A stretch of 64,000 nt of DNA. Source: Oxalobacteraceae bacterium. GTDB lineage: Bacteria > Pseudomonadota > Gammaproteobacteria > Burkholderiales > Burkholderiaceae_D. The stretch lies in contig JABTBR010000015.1 in assembly GCA_013284265.1 (NCBI GenBank), forward strand, positions 59,404 to 123,403, read 5' to 3'. Shown piece after piece: positions 8,068 to 15,737 of the stretch. Positions within the stretch are counted from its first letter, which is position 1, and every line of letters begins with the position of its first letter. Below the pieces are notes generated by a model. That model searched no databases. It had not been told where the DNA came from and saw only the letters and a program-made list of their open reading frames with translations. Position numbers and translations under genes: made by a program.

Positions 8068-9786
8068 TCAGTCCGCCATGCCGGCATTGCCGGCCGTGCC
8101 CACCAGCGTGGGCTGCTGGGGCTTGCGCGTACGCACCACCGGGTGGGCGCGCAGATAGCTTTCCATCACGTCCCAGATCGGCGGGCCGCTGGCGCCCTCG
8201 GCCACCGGCGCCCAGCCGGCCACCTTGTACATCTTGTCCGCATCGAGCGGCTTGCCGTTCAGGCGCATGGCGCTGATGCGCTGGCCGCTGGCCGCGGCCG
8301 GCGTGCAGGTATAGTCCATGCCGCCCACGCGCACCATGTCGCCGCCCTGCTGGTAGTAGGGATCGGGATGGAACAGGTTGTCGCACACGTCTTCCATGAT
8401 GGACTTGATGGTGGCGCCGCTCATCTCGGTCAGCGTGGTGGCGGGATAGGTAATGGCCAGTTGGTCCATCAGGTCGCCGCGCGTGATGATGTCGCCCGGC
8501 AGCAGCGAGGTGCCCCAGCGGAAGCCCGGCGAGAACGCCAGGTCGGCGCCCCTGACCTCGATCAGCGCGTCGACGATCAGCTGGTCCCAGCTGCCGTTGA
8601 AATTGCCGCGCCGGTACAGCACGCCTTCGGTGACGCCCAGCTTTTCATCCAGTTTGGCGCGGAAGGGCGCGCGCACCGCGTCGATATGGGCCTGCATGGC
8701 GCGGTCGGCCGGCAGCAGGTTGGCGAACACCGGCAGCAGCCGGTACTGATAGCCCTGGATGCGCCCATCGCGCACGTCGAAGTCGAGCACGCCGAGGAAT
8801 TTGCCGTTCGAGCCCGCATTGGTGACCAGGGTCTGGCCGCCCTTGTTGGACACCACCACCGGCGTCGGCACGCCGTCATGGGTATGGCCGCCGAGGATGG
8901 CGTCGATGCCGCTGACCCGGCTGGCCAGCTTCAGGTCCACGTCCATGCCGTTGTGCGACAGCAGCACCACCACCTTGGCGCCCTTGGCGCGCACTTCCTG
9001 CACCAGGGTCTGCAAGCGTTCTTCCTGGATGCCGAAGCTCCAGTCCGGCACCATATAGCGCGGATTGGCGATCGGCGTGTAGGGGAAGGCCTGGCCGATC
9101 ACGGCCACCGCCACCCCGTTCATTTCGCGCCAGCTGTAGGGCGCGAACACGGCGTCGCCGAAATCGGCCGTCACCACATTCTGCGCGACGAAATCGACCT
9201 TGCCCTGGAAATCCTTGCTGACGATTTCCTGCACCCGCTGCGCGCCCAGCGTAAATTCCCAGTGCGGCGCCATGATCTGCACGCCCAGCAGCTTGGCGGC
9301 GTCGACCATGTCCTGGCCATTGGTCCACAGCGCCGTGGCCGAACCCTGCCAGGTGTCGCCGCCGTCGCACAGCACGGCATGCGGGCGGCTGGCGCGCAGC
9401 TGCTTGACCAGGGTGGCCAGGTGGGCGAAGCCACCGACCTTGCCGTAGACCTTGGCGGCGGCGGCGAAGTCGAGGTAGCTGAAGGCATGCGCGCGCGCCG
9501 TCTTGGGAGCGATCTTGAAGTGCTTGAGCAAGTGATCGCCCACCAGGTGCGGCGCGTGGCCGGCCGCCGCTCCGATGCCGAGGTTGACGCTGGGCTCGCG
9601 GAAATACAGCGGGCGCAGCTGGGCATGGCAGTCGGTGATGTGCAGCAGGCTGACGTTGCCGAAGCGCGGCACGGCATACAGTTGCTCGGCGGCGCCGGGG
9701 GTGGCGGCCAGCGCCTCCTTGCTGTCAAGCGCCAGCCCGGCGGCACTGGCAATGGCCAGCATTTGCATGAATTCGCGGCGTTGCAT
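8068..9786 (-). CDS. soxB: SoxB thiosulfohydrolase
   Basis: 572 residues. The N-terminus MQRREFMQMLAIASAAGLAL is Tat-like (RREF), consistent with folded, metal-loaded export. The 5'-nucleotidase-type metal motifs are LLHITDCHAQL, CDGGDTW, APHWEFTLG (typical of SoxB where nucleotidases have GNHEFD) and LGGHTHDG. SoxB hydrolytically releases sulfate from the sulfonated SoxY cysteine using two manganese ions in the periplasm. The gene lies 5 bp after soxX. Its substrate carrier SoxY is not encoded nearby. Confidence 0.95.
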   Translation of the reverse strand: MQRREFMQMLAIASAAGLALDSKEALAATPGAAEQLYAVPRFGNVSLLHITDCHAQLRPLYFREPSVNLGIGAAAGHAPHLVGDHLLKHFKIAPKTARAHAFSYLDFAAAAKVYGKVGGFAHLATLVKQLRASRPHAVLCDGGDTWQGSATALWTNGQDMVDAAKLLGVQIMAPHWEFTLGAQRVQEIVSKDFQGKVDFVAQNVVTADFGDAVFAPYSWREMNGVAVAVIGQAFPYTPIANPRYMVPDWSFGIQEERLQTLVQEVRAKGAKVVVLLSHNGMDVDLKLASRVSGIDAILGGHTHDGVPTPVVVSNKGGQTLVTNAGSNGKFLGVLDFDVRDGRIQGYQYRLLPVFANLLPADRAMQAHIDAVRAPFRAKLDEKLGVTEGVLYRRGNFNGSWDQLIVDALIEVRGADLAFSPGFRWGTSLLPGDIITRGDLMDQLAITYPATTLTEMSGATIKSIMEDVCDNLFHPDPYYQQGGDMVRVGGMDYTCTPAAASGQRISAMRLNGKPLDADKMYKVAGWAPVAEGASGPPIWDVMESYLRAHPVVRTRKPQQPTLVGTAGNAGMAD

Positions 9787-9791
9787 GGCCG

Positions 9792-10424
9792 CTACCGGTT
9801 GACCGGCGATTCAGGCGCCAGCAGCAGCGCCATCACGTCGCGGATCTGCTGCTCGGTCAGGATGCCGGCGGCGCCGAAGCGCGGCATCACCGAACAGGCC
9901 TGGAAGGCATGCGAGTTATAGATCTTGGCCCAGGTGTACTTGAGCATTTCCGGCGTGGGGCCGCCGCGCAGCTTGCCGTATTCGAGCAGGCTGGGGCCGA
10001 TATTGCCGAAGGCGATTTCCTTGCGGTCTAGCTGATGGCAGGCATAGCAGTTGCCGCCGGCCTGCGTGCCTTTCGGGTCGGACGATTGCATGCCGCGCCC
10101 GTTCTGCGCGATCTTCTCGCCCTCCTTCCAGTCGCCCATGAATTTGTCCTCGGCCGGATAGCGCACGGCGGCCGCCGACTGCTGCTCGATCTGCTTGCGC
10201 TGGGCCGGTTTCAGCGCACGCTGCGCGTCCTGGGTGCACAGGCGCTGATGTTCGCTCTGCTCCAGCCGGTCCACGGTGGCCTCGTTCTTGTCGCGGAAGG
10301 AGGCCTTGAAACCGGCCAGGCCGGCGTCATCCTTGGGGGCCGCCAGCGCGGTGCCGGCGGCGCCCGCTCCCAGCGCGCCCAGCAGGGCCGCGTTGATCAG
10401 CCCGGTGAAAAGCTTGCTTTGCAT
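9792..10424 (-). CDS. soxX: SoxX monohaem cytochrome c
   Basis: 210 residues with an Ala/Leu-rich signal peptide ending ALAAP. A single haem motif NCYACHQ and a downstream Met ligand (ACSVMPRFG) mark the cytochrome c domain in the C-terminal half, which ends TEQQIRDVMALLLAPESPV. The extended N-terminal part is typical of longer SoxX forms. It partners SoxA in the SoxAX complex, which oxidatively couples thiosulfate to the SoxY cysteine. The gap to soxA is 13 bp. Confidence 0.93.
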   Translation of the reverse strand: MQSKLFTGLINAALLGALGAGAAGTALAAPKDDAGLAGFKASFRDKNEATVDRLEQSEHQRLCTQDAQRALKPAQRKQIEQQSAAAVRYPAEDKFMGDWKEGEKIAQNGRGMQSSDPKGTQAGGNCYACHQLDRKEIAFGNIGPSLLEYGKLRGGPTPEMLKYTWAKIYNSHAFQACSVMPRFGAAGILTEQQIRDVMALLLAPESPVNR

Positions 10425-10437
10425 GGTCTCTCCTGGT

Positions 10438-11244
10438 TCAGCGTTTCAGTCCCGGTGCCGCCATCTTGCCGCCCTTGGCGTTGACGCCGAGGTAGGTGAT
10501 CAGGTCGATGGCTGCCTGGGAGTTGTAGTCGAGCTGCGGGAAGCGCTGCTGGCGGAAGCAGTCGCTCATGCGCCATTGCATGGTGCGCACCGCGCCCTGG
10601 CTGACGCGGTAGGCCGGCCAGCTGCCGAAGGCGCCGCGCGCCGCTTCGGCCTGCTGCAGATTGGGCAGGTCCTGCAGGCGGATGCGCTGATTGTCCTTGC
10701 TGTGGCAGGAGGCGCAGGAAAAATCATACGGACCGGCGCGGTAGAAGAAGGCTTGCTTGCCGCGCGCATAGGCGGCCTTTTCCATCGCATGGCGCTGCGG
10801 CACCTGGATAGGCATATCGCGCGAGGCGGCCGACACATAGGCGGCCAGCGCCTCCATATCGGTGGCGCGCTCGCCCTGCTCCGAAAACGGCTTGCGCACG
10901 ATGTCGGCATATTCCAGGCCCTGCAGCATCACCATGCAGTGCACCAGACGCGACTCCGCGTCCATCACCTTGCCGGCGTCCTTGAAGTAGCGTGGCAGCT
11001 CGGCATAGGCGCCGGCCACCACGCCCGGCCCCTTGCCCAGGTCGCAGGCTTCCAGGCTGGCCTGCTTGGGGCCGCGCTTGGTGGCCCATAGCGCCTCGCC
11101 CTGGGCTTCCACCAGCTCGGCGGGATTGCCGTCGGCCAGCATGGCGCGGTATTTGGCGATTTCATCGCTGACGGTTTGCGCCGCGGCGTTGCCGGCGATG
11201 GCCAGCCCCAGCAGGCTGACCCGGGTGAGACGGGATAAATGCAT
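10438..11244 (-). CDS. soxA: SoxA cytochrome c, single-haem-motif form
   Basis: 268 residues from ATG 11244 (MHLSRLTRVSLLGLAIAGNA signal peptide). Only one haem motif, SCASCHSKD, is visible. The N-terminal half keeps two isolated cysteines (EACDLGKG and VHCMVML) where dihaem SoxA has its first haem, so this is the monohaem type. MSDCFRQQR carries the catalytic cysteine that ligates the active haem as a persulfide. The open frame extends upstream into soxZ, but the signal peptide fixes the start. It works with SoxX. Confidence 0.93.
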   Translation of the reverse strand: MHLSRLTRVSLLGLAIAGNAAAQTVSDEIAKYRAMLADGNPAELVEAQGEALWATKRGPKQASLEACDLGKGPGVVAGAYAELPRYFKDAGKVMDAESRLVHCMVMLQGLEYADIVRKPFSEQGERATDMEALAAYVSAASRDMPIQVPQRHAMEKAAYARGKQAFFYRAGPYDFSCASCHSKDNQRIRLQDLPNLQQAEAARGAFGSWPAYRVSQGAVRTMQWRMSDCFRQQRFPQLDYNSQAAIDLITYLGVNAKGGKMAAPGLKR

Positions 11245-11254
11245 GGTGGCGGCC

Positions 11255-11566
11255 TCAGGCAATGGTGGCTTGGTCGGTGCGGGAATCGCCCTTGTTGTCC
11301 TGCCAGCTGACGCTGACTTTTTCGCCCTTGGCGCCGCCCTTGAACTTGAAGGCGAGGTAGGGATTCTGCGAGACCGACTGGCCCCACAGGCACTGCAGCA
11401 CCACCCGTTCGCCATGCTTGACGGTGACGTCGGTGATGTAATGGGCCGGCACCACGGCGCCGGCCGCGTCCTTGCGCATGCCGCCTTCCATCGGGTGCGC
11501 CATCAGCACCTTCACTTCCGTCATGCCGTTGGCCGCATTCGCGCGGATTTTCATCGGATCTGCCAT
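11255..11566 (-). CDS. soxZ: SoxZ, sulfur-carrier scaffold subunit
   Basis: 103 residues; AGGAG stands about 6 bases before ATG 11566. Family features are MKIRANAANGMTEVKVLMAH at the N-terminus, GERVVLQCLWGQSVSQNPYL and the C-terminal KGEKVSVSWQDNKGD. SoxZ wraps the carrier SoxY, whose C-terminal GGCGG arm holds the sulfur substrate. It is the first gene of this operon; soxY, which normally precedes it, is absent, and only a 397-bp non-coding stretch lies upstream. Confidence 0.93.
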   Translation of the reverse strand: MADPMKIRANAANGMTEVKVLMAHPMEGGMRKDAAGAVVPAHYITDVTVKHGERVVLQCLWGQSVSQNPYLAFKFKGGAKGEKVSVSWQDNKGDSRTDQATIA

Positions 11567-11648
11567 GTCTGCTCCTGTGTTGATCTGTTTGCAATGTGCT
11601 TATCGTGTTCTTGATTACTAATTATGGCGGGCCGCCGGCTCTCGTCTG

Positions 11649-11717
11649 AAACCCACGGCTTACCCCTGGGGTCTGACCCGGCGGGTCAGACCCCGGCTCT
11701 TTGCCGTGGGTTCTAAA
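11649..11717 (+). repeat. nested palindromic intergenic repeat, copy A
   Basis: Outer arms AAACCCACGGC and GCCGTGGGTT enclose an inner perfect inverted repeat at 11668-11694 (arms GGGGTCTGACCCG and CGGGTCAGACCCC around one central base). The same plan recurs at 17881, 29387, 42181 and 63934. This copy lies between divergent promoters, so it is not simply a terminator. Confidence 0.9.
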
Positions 11718-11802
11718 AAGCGCGGCGGCATGCATATGCTTGAACGGCGGCGTTTCCCGCTAGCCAGCAAACCCCCTTCTATGCTTTGCGCAGATCCCGC
11801 TC

Positions 11803-11822
11803 TGATATCGAAATGAATATCG
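11803..11822 (+). promoter_or_regulatory. putative LysR-type regulator site upstream of ytfQ
   Basis: TGATATCGAAAT here recurs at 16842 upstream of the LysR gene. ATATCG occurs twice in this copy. Its centre lies about 64 bp before the expected transcription start, the usual place for a LysR activator. Confidence 0.5.
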
Positions 11823-11840
11823 TTTTTGAAAAAAATGTCA

Positions 11841-11869
11841 TTGGAATGTTATTTCTCTTTCCCATAACA
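11841..11869 (+). promoter_or_regulatory. putative sigma-70 promoter of the sugar ABC operon
   Basis: TTGGAA (11841-11846), a 17-bp spacer, then ATAACA (11864-11869); about 90 bp of leader precedes the ytfQ start. Confidence 0.45.
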
Positions 11870-11963
11870 TGGCTTTACTAATACGGTCGTTCCAGGCCGA
11901 GGGGCACGCCGGGCGACCCCGCCCGTGGTGCAAAAAACTAGTATAAAACTAACGGAGACATGA

Positions 11964-12932
11964 ATGAAACTTACCCGCAGATCCATCCTCGCAGCCGCCG
12001 TCTTCGCCAGCTTCGCCGCTTCCCCGTTCGCCGCCTTCGCCGCCAAGCCGCTGGTGATGGGCTTCTCGCAAGTGGGTGCCGAAAGCGAATGGCGTACCGC
12101 CAATACCGTGTCGGTCAAGGATGCTGCCAAGAAGGCCGGCGTCAACCTGAAGTTTGCCGATGCCCAGCAAAAGCAGGAAAACCAGGTCAAGGCGATCCGC
12201 TCCTTCATCGCCCAGAAAGTCGACGTGATCGCCTTCTCGCCAGTGGTGGAATCGGGCTGGGATACGGTGCTGCGTGAAGCCCAGGCCGCGAAGATCCCGG
12301 TCATCCTGACCGACCGCGCCGTCAACGTCACCGATCCTTCGCTGTACGTCACCTTCATCGGTTCCGATTTCGTCGAAGAAGGCCGCCGCGCCGGCAAATG
12401 GCTGCTCGAACACGTGAAGAAAACCTCGCCCGACGGCACCGTCAATATCGTCGAGCTGCAAGGCACCGTCGGTTCGGCTCCCGCCATCGACCGTAAAAAA
12501 GGCTTCGAGGAAGTCATCGCTTCGAATGCCAAGCTGAAGGTGATCCGTTCGCAGACCGGCGACTTCACCCGCGCCAAGGGCAAGGAAGTGATGGAAGCCT
12601 TCCTGAAAGCCGAAGGCAAGAAAATCAATGTGCTGTACGCGCACAACGACGACATGGCCATCGGCGCGATCCAGGCGATCGAGGAAGCTGGCATGAAACC
12701 GGGCAAGGACATCACCATCATCTCCATCGATGGCGTCAAGGGTGCGTTTGAAGCCATGATCGCGGGTAAGCTGAACGTGACCGTGGAATGCAGCCCGCTG
12801 CTGGGCCCGCAACTGATGCAGATCGCCGCCGATGTCGTCGCCGGCAAGCCGGTACCGAAGCGTATCACCACGCAAGAGGGTGTGTTCCCGGCGGAAGTCG
12901 CGGCCAAGGAATTCCCGAACCGTAAGTACTAA
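11964..12932 (+). CDS. ytfQ: sugar ABC transporter substrate-binding protein, YtfQ-like
   Basis: 322 residues; GGAG stands a few bases before ATG 11964. A signal peptide (MKLTRRSILAAAVFASFAAS, ending AFAA) precedes a type-I periplasmic binding protein of the ribose/galactose group. Motifs such as MGFSQVGAESEWR, DAQQKQENQVKAIRSFIAQ, VELQGTVGSAPAIDRKKGF, SQTGDFTRAKGKEVMEAFLK and YAHNDDMAIGAIQAIEEAG are closely shared with E. coli YtfQ, the galactofuranose-binding protein. The ligand here is probably a furanose or pyranose hexose or arabinose. It heads an operon with ytfR, ytfT and yjfF. Confidence 0.9.
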   Translation: MKLTRRSILAAAVFASFAASPFAAFAAKPLVMGFSQVGAESEWRTANTVSVKDAAKKAGVNLKFADAQQKQENQVKAIRSFIAQKVDVIAFSPVVESGWDTVLREAQAAKIPVILTDRAVNVTDPSLYVTFIGSDFVEEGRRAGKWLLEHVKKTSPDGTVNIVELQGTVGSAPAIDRKKGFEEVIASNAKLKVIRSQTGDFTRAKGKEVMEAFLKAEGKKINVLYAHNDDMAIGAIQAIEEAGMKPGKDITIISIDGVKGAFEAMIAGKLNVTVECSPLLGPQLMQIAADVVAGKPVPKRITTQEGVFPAEVAAKEFPNRKY

Positions 12933-12987
12933 GTCAGTACAAAGTAAGCCGCAAGCCGCTTACGTTTCAGACGCTTCCGTTTCACCC

Positions 12988-13033
12988 GCGCGCGGCGCGG
13001 CGGCCGATGATCGCCGCCGCCGGCGCCGCGCGC
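12988..13033 (+). other. strong intercistronic hairpin between ytfQ and ytfR
   Basis: Very GC-rich arms (about 12988-13004 and 13013-13033) pair around CGATGATC. No T-run follows. Such structures after a binding-protein gene often protect its mRNA or reduce read-through, so that it is made in excess over the membrane parts. Confidence 0.65.
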
Positions 13034-13051
13034 ACCTTCGAAGACCCAATC

Positions 13052-14617
13052 ATGATGCTAACAGCGCAAGCCGCTGCGACCACACCGACCGCGCGTCAAG
13101 GCGAGCCGGTGCTGGAACTGCGCGGCATCTACAAATCCTTCCCCGGCGTCAAAGCCCTCAGCAATGTGGCGCTGCGCCTGTATCCCGGCGAAGTGCATAC
13201 CCTGATGGGGCAGAACGGGGCCGGTAAATCCACCCTCATCAAGGTCCTGACCGGCGTGTACACGCCCGAGCAGGGCCAGATCCTGCTCGACGGCCGGGCC
13301 ATACGCCCCGCCTCCACGCTCGATGCCCAGCACCTGGGCATCAGCACCGTGTATCAGGAAGTGAACCTGTGCCCGAATCTGTCGGTGGCCGAGAACATCT
13401 TCATCGGCCGCTATCCGCGCAAACGCGGCGGCATCGACTGGCGCGCCATGCAGGAGCAGGCCAGCGTGCTGCTCAAGCAGTTGCAGATCGACGTGGATGT
13501 GACGGCGCCGCTGGCGCGCTATCCGCTGGCGATCCAGCAGATGGTGGCGATCTCGCGCGCCATCAGCGTGTCGGCGCGCGTGCTGATCCTCGATGAACCG
13601 ACTTCCAGCCTCGATGAGTGCGAAGTCGACCTGCTGTTCAGCGTACTGCGCAAGCTGCGCGAGCAGGGCATGGCGATTCTGTTCGTCACCCACTTCCTGG
13701 ACCAGACCTACGCCATTTCCGACCGCATCACCGTGATGCGCAACGGCGAGCGCGAAGGCGAATACGCCTGCGCCGAGCTGTCGCGCCTGGCGCTGGTCAA
13801 CAAGATGATAGGCCAGCCGGCCGACGCTGCGGCGCTCGGCGGTGCGGATGCCGGCGCCGGCCCGTCGCGCAAGCCGGCCGGCACGCCCTTCCTGAAGGCG
13901 CAAGGCCTGGGACGCAAGGGCGCGCTGACGCCGATCGACCTGGAACTGCATCCGGGCGAGCTGCTGGGCCTGTGCGGCCTGCTCGGTTCCGGACGCACCG
14001 AGGCGGCGCGCCTGCTGTTCGGCGCCGACAAGGCCGACAGCGGCAGCATCGCCGTCAACGGCAAGCAGCGTCCCTTCAATTCGCCGCGCGACGCGATCGC
14101 CGCCGGCGTGGGCTTCTGCTCGGAAGACCGCAAGCATGAAGGCGCGATCCTGGACCTGTCGGTACGCGAGAACATCATCCTGGCATTGCAGGCGCGCACC
14201 GGCCTGCTGCGCGCGATTCCGTTGAAGCGCCAGCAGGCGCTGGCCGAGGAATACGTGAAGGCGCTGGGGATCAAGACCGCCAGCATCGAAACGCCGATCG
14301 GCACGCTCTCCGGCGGTAACCAGCAGAAGGCCTTGCTGGCGCGCTGGCTGGCCACCGCACCGAAGATGCTGATCCTCGACGAACCGACCCGCGGCATCGA
14401 CGTGCGCGCCAAGCAGGAAATCATGGACTATGTGTCGGGACTGTGCCGCAAGGGCATGGCGATCCTGTTCATATCCTCGGAATTGCCCGAAGTGCTGCGT
14501 TGCAGCGACCGCATGGTGATCATGCGCGACCGCAAGGCCTGCGGCGAATATCAGCGCGGTGCGCTCGATGAAACCTCGGTACTGCAAGTGATTGCGGCAG
14601 GAGACCAATGTGAATAA
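13052..14617 (+). CDS. ytfR: sugar ABC transporter ATP-binding protein, two-domain, YtfR-like
   Basis: 521 residues if ATG 13052 is used (13055 is also possible; the ribosome site is weak). There are two ABC domains in tandem. The first has Walker A GQNGAGKST and Walker B LILDEPTSSLDE; its signature region is degenerate (YPLAIQQMVAISRAI). The second has a relaxed P-loop (GLLGSGRTE), a clear signature LSGGNQQKALLARWL and LILDEPTRGID. This asymmetry is normal for carbohydrate-uptake family-2 ATPases. It energises import of the YtfQ-bound sugar. The 3' end overlaps ytfT by 8 bp. Confidence 0.92.
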   Translation: MMLTAQAAATTPTARQGEPVLELRGIYKSFPGVKALSNVALRLYPGEVHTLMGQNGAGKSTLIKVLTGVYTPEQGQILLDGRAIRPASTLDAQHLGISTVYQEVNLCPNLSVAENIFIGRYPRKRGGIDWRAMQEQASVLLKQLQIDVDVTAPLARYPLAIQQMVAISRAISVSARVLILDEPTSSLDECEVDLLFSVLRKLREQGMAILFVTHFLDQTYAISDRITVMRNGEREGEYACAELSRLALVNKMIGQPADAAALGGADAGAGPSRKPAGTPFLKAQGLGRKGALTPIDLELHPGELLGLCGLLGSGRTEAARLLFGADKADSGSIAVNGKQRPFNSPRDAIAAGVGFCSEDRKHEGAILDLSVRENIILALQARTGLLRAIPLKRQQALAEEYVKALGIKTASIETPIGTLSGGNQQKALLARWLATAPKMLILDEPTRGIDVRAKQEIMDYVSGLCRKGMAILFISSELPEVLRCSDRMVIMRDRKACGEYQRGALDETSVLQVIAAGDQCE

Positions 14618-15737
14618 ACCTTTAGATACCCAGGCGAGTGAACGCCTGTTGCAGGCGAATCTGCGGCACAAGCAGACGGCGGCTTCGGCGCCGGTACTGG
14701 ACGCGATCCTGAAACATTCGCTGTTCCGCCCCTGCGCGGCGCTGGCCATCCTGCTGCTGATCGACTTGATGCTGGTGCCCGGCTTCTTCCAGCTCACCGT
14801 GCGTGACGGCCACCTGTATGGCAGCGTGATCGACATCGTCAACCGTGCCGCGCCGCTGATGCTGGCGGCGCTGGGCATGACCCTGGTGATCGCCACGCGC
14901 GGCATCGACATTTCCGTCGGGGCCGTGGTGGCCATGTCCGGCACGGTGGCCGCCATGCTGATCGGCGGCACCATGGTGATGGAAGGCGGCGTGCCCACCT
15001 ATGTGAGCAATATGCCGATGGCCTGGGCGCTGTGCATCGCCATGGGCGCGGCCTTGCTGTGCGGCGCCTGGAATGGCCTGCTGGTGGCCACGCTAGGTTT
15101 GCAGCCCATCGTCGCCACGCTGATCCTGATGGTGGCCGGGCGCGGCCTGGCCCAGCTGTTTACCGACGGCCAGATCGTCACGGTCTACTACCAGCCTTAC
15201 TTCTTCATCGGCAGCGGCTATCTGTTCGGGCTACCGTTCTCGCTGTTCCTGGTGGGCGCGGTGTTCCTGGTCACCGGTCTGCTGATGCGCAAGACGGCGC
15301 TGGGCCTGTTCATCCAGACGGTGGGCATCAATCCGGTGGCCGCGCGGCTGGCCGGCCTGAAGACGGCCACGCTGATCTTCTTCGTCTACCTGTTCTGCAG
15401 CGCCTGCGCCGGCCTGGCCGGCCTGATGATCAGCTCCAACATCAAGAGCGCCGACGCCAACAACGCCGGCATGCTGCTGGAGCTGGACGCGATCCTGGCC
15501 GTCACGCTGGGCGGCACCTCGCTGGGCGGCGGCAAATTCAGCCTGGTCGGCAGCGTCATCGGCGCGCTGATCATCCAGACCCTGACCTACACGATCTATT
15601 CGATCGGCCTGCCGCCGGAAGTCAATATGGTGGTCAAGTCGGTGGTGGTGTTCCTGGTCTGCCTGTCGCAATCGCCCGAATTCAAGAACATGTGGCAGCG
15701 GGTCTTCCCGCGCCGCGCAACCGGAACCGCATCATGA
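14610..15737 (+). CDS. ytfT: sugar ABC transporter permease, YtfT-like
   Basis: 375 residues from GTG 14610, chosen because GGAG (14600-14603) is 6 bp upstream; the frame is open to an earlier ATG at 14592. About ten hydrophobic segments are present, with the family motifs GMTLVIATRGIDISVGAVVAMS near the N-terminal third and LDAILAVTLGGTSLGGGKFS near the C-terminus. It forms the transmembrane pore with YjfF. The start overlaps ytfR, and the stop overlaps the yjfF start (ATGA). Confidence 0.92.
   Translation: MNKPLDTQASERLLQANLRHKQTAASAPVLDAILKHSLFRPCAALAILLLIDLMLVPGFFQLTVRDGHLYGSVIDIVNRAAPLMLAALGMTLVIATRGIDISVGAVVAMSGTVAAMLIGGTMVMEGGVPTYVSNMPMAWALCIAMGAALLCGAWNGLLVATLGLQPIVATLILMVAGRGLAQLFTDGQIVTVYYQPYFFIGSGYLFGLPFSLFLVGAVFLVTGLLMRKTALGLFIQTVGINPVAARLAGLKTATLIFFVYLFCSACAGLAGLMISSNIKSADANNAGMLLELDAILAVTLGGTSLGGGKFSLVGSVIGALIIQTLTYTIYSIGLPPEVNMVVKSVVVFLVCLSQSPEFKNMWQRVFPRRATGTAS

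Larger units (their letters stand above)
11567..11963. other. 397-bp divergent intergenic region between soxZ and ytfQ
   Basis: This stretch holds one copy of the palindromic repeat (11649-11717), a putative regulator site (11803-11822) and a promoter for the sugar transporter (11841-11869). No open frame able to encode SoxY (about 150 residues) is present on either strand. Confidence 0.85.

Noticed and set aside
7564..9921. 785-residue open frame on the plus strand across the sox region
   Set aside because: It is antisense to soxW and soxB, is His/Gln/Arg-rich with no family motifs, and arises from high GC content; soxB on the other strand is unmistakable.
10438..11415. Longer SoxA starting at 11415
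   Set aside because: The extension would overlap soxZ in another frame, and the signal peptide clearly begins at ATG 11244.
11649..11717. CRISPR array or terminator explanation for the palindromic repeats
   Set aside because: Copies are kilobases apart without spacers, no cas genes are present, and there is no T-run; one copy lies between divergent promoters.
13058..14998. 646-residue minus-strand open frame opposite ytfR
   Set aside because: Antisense to an intact two-domain ABC ATPase; composition is typical of GC-driven shadow frames.
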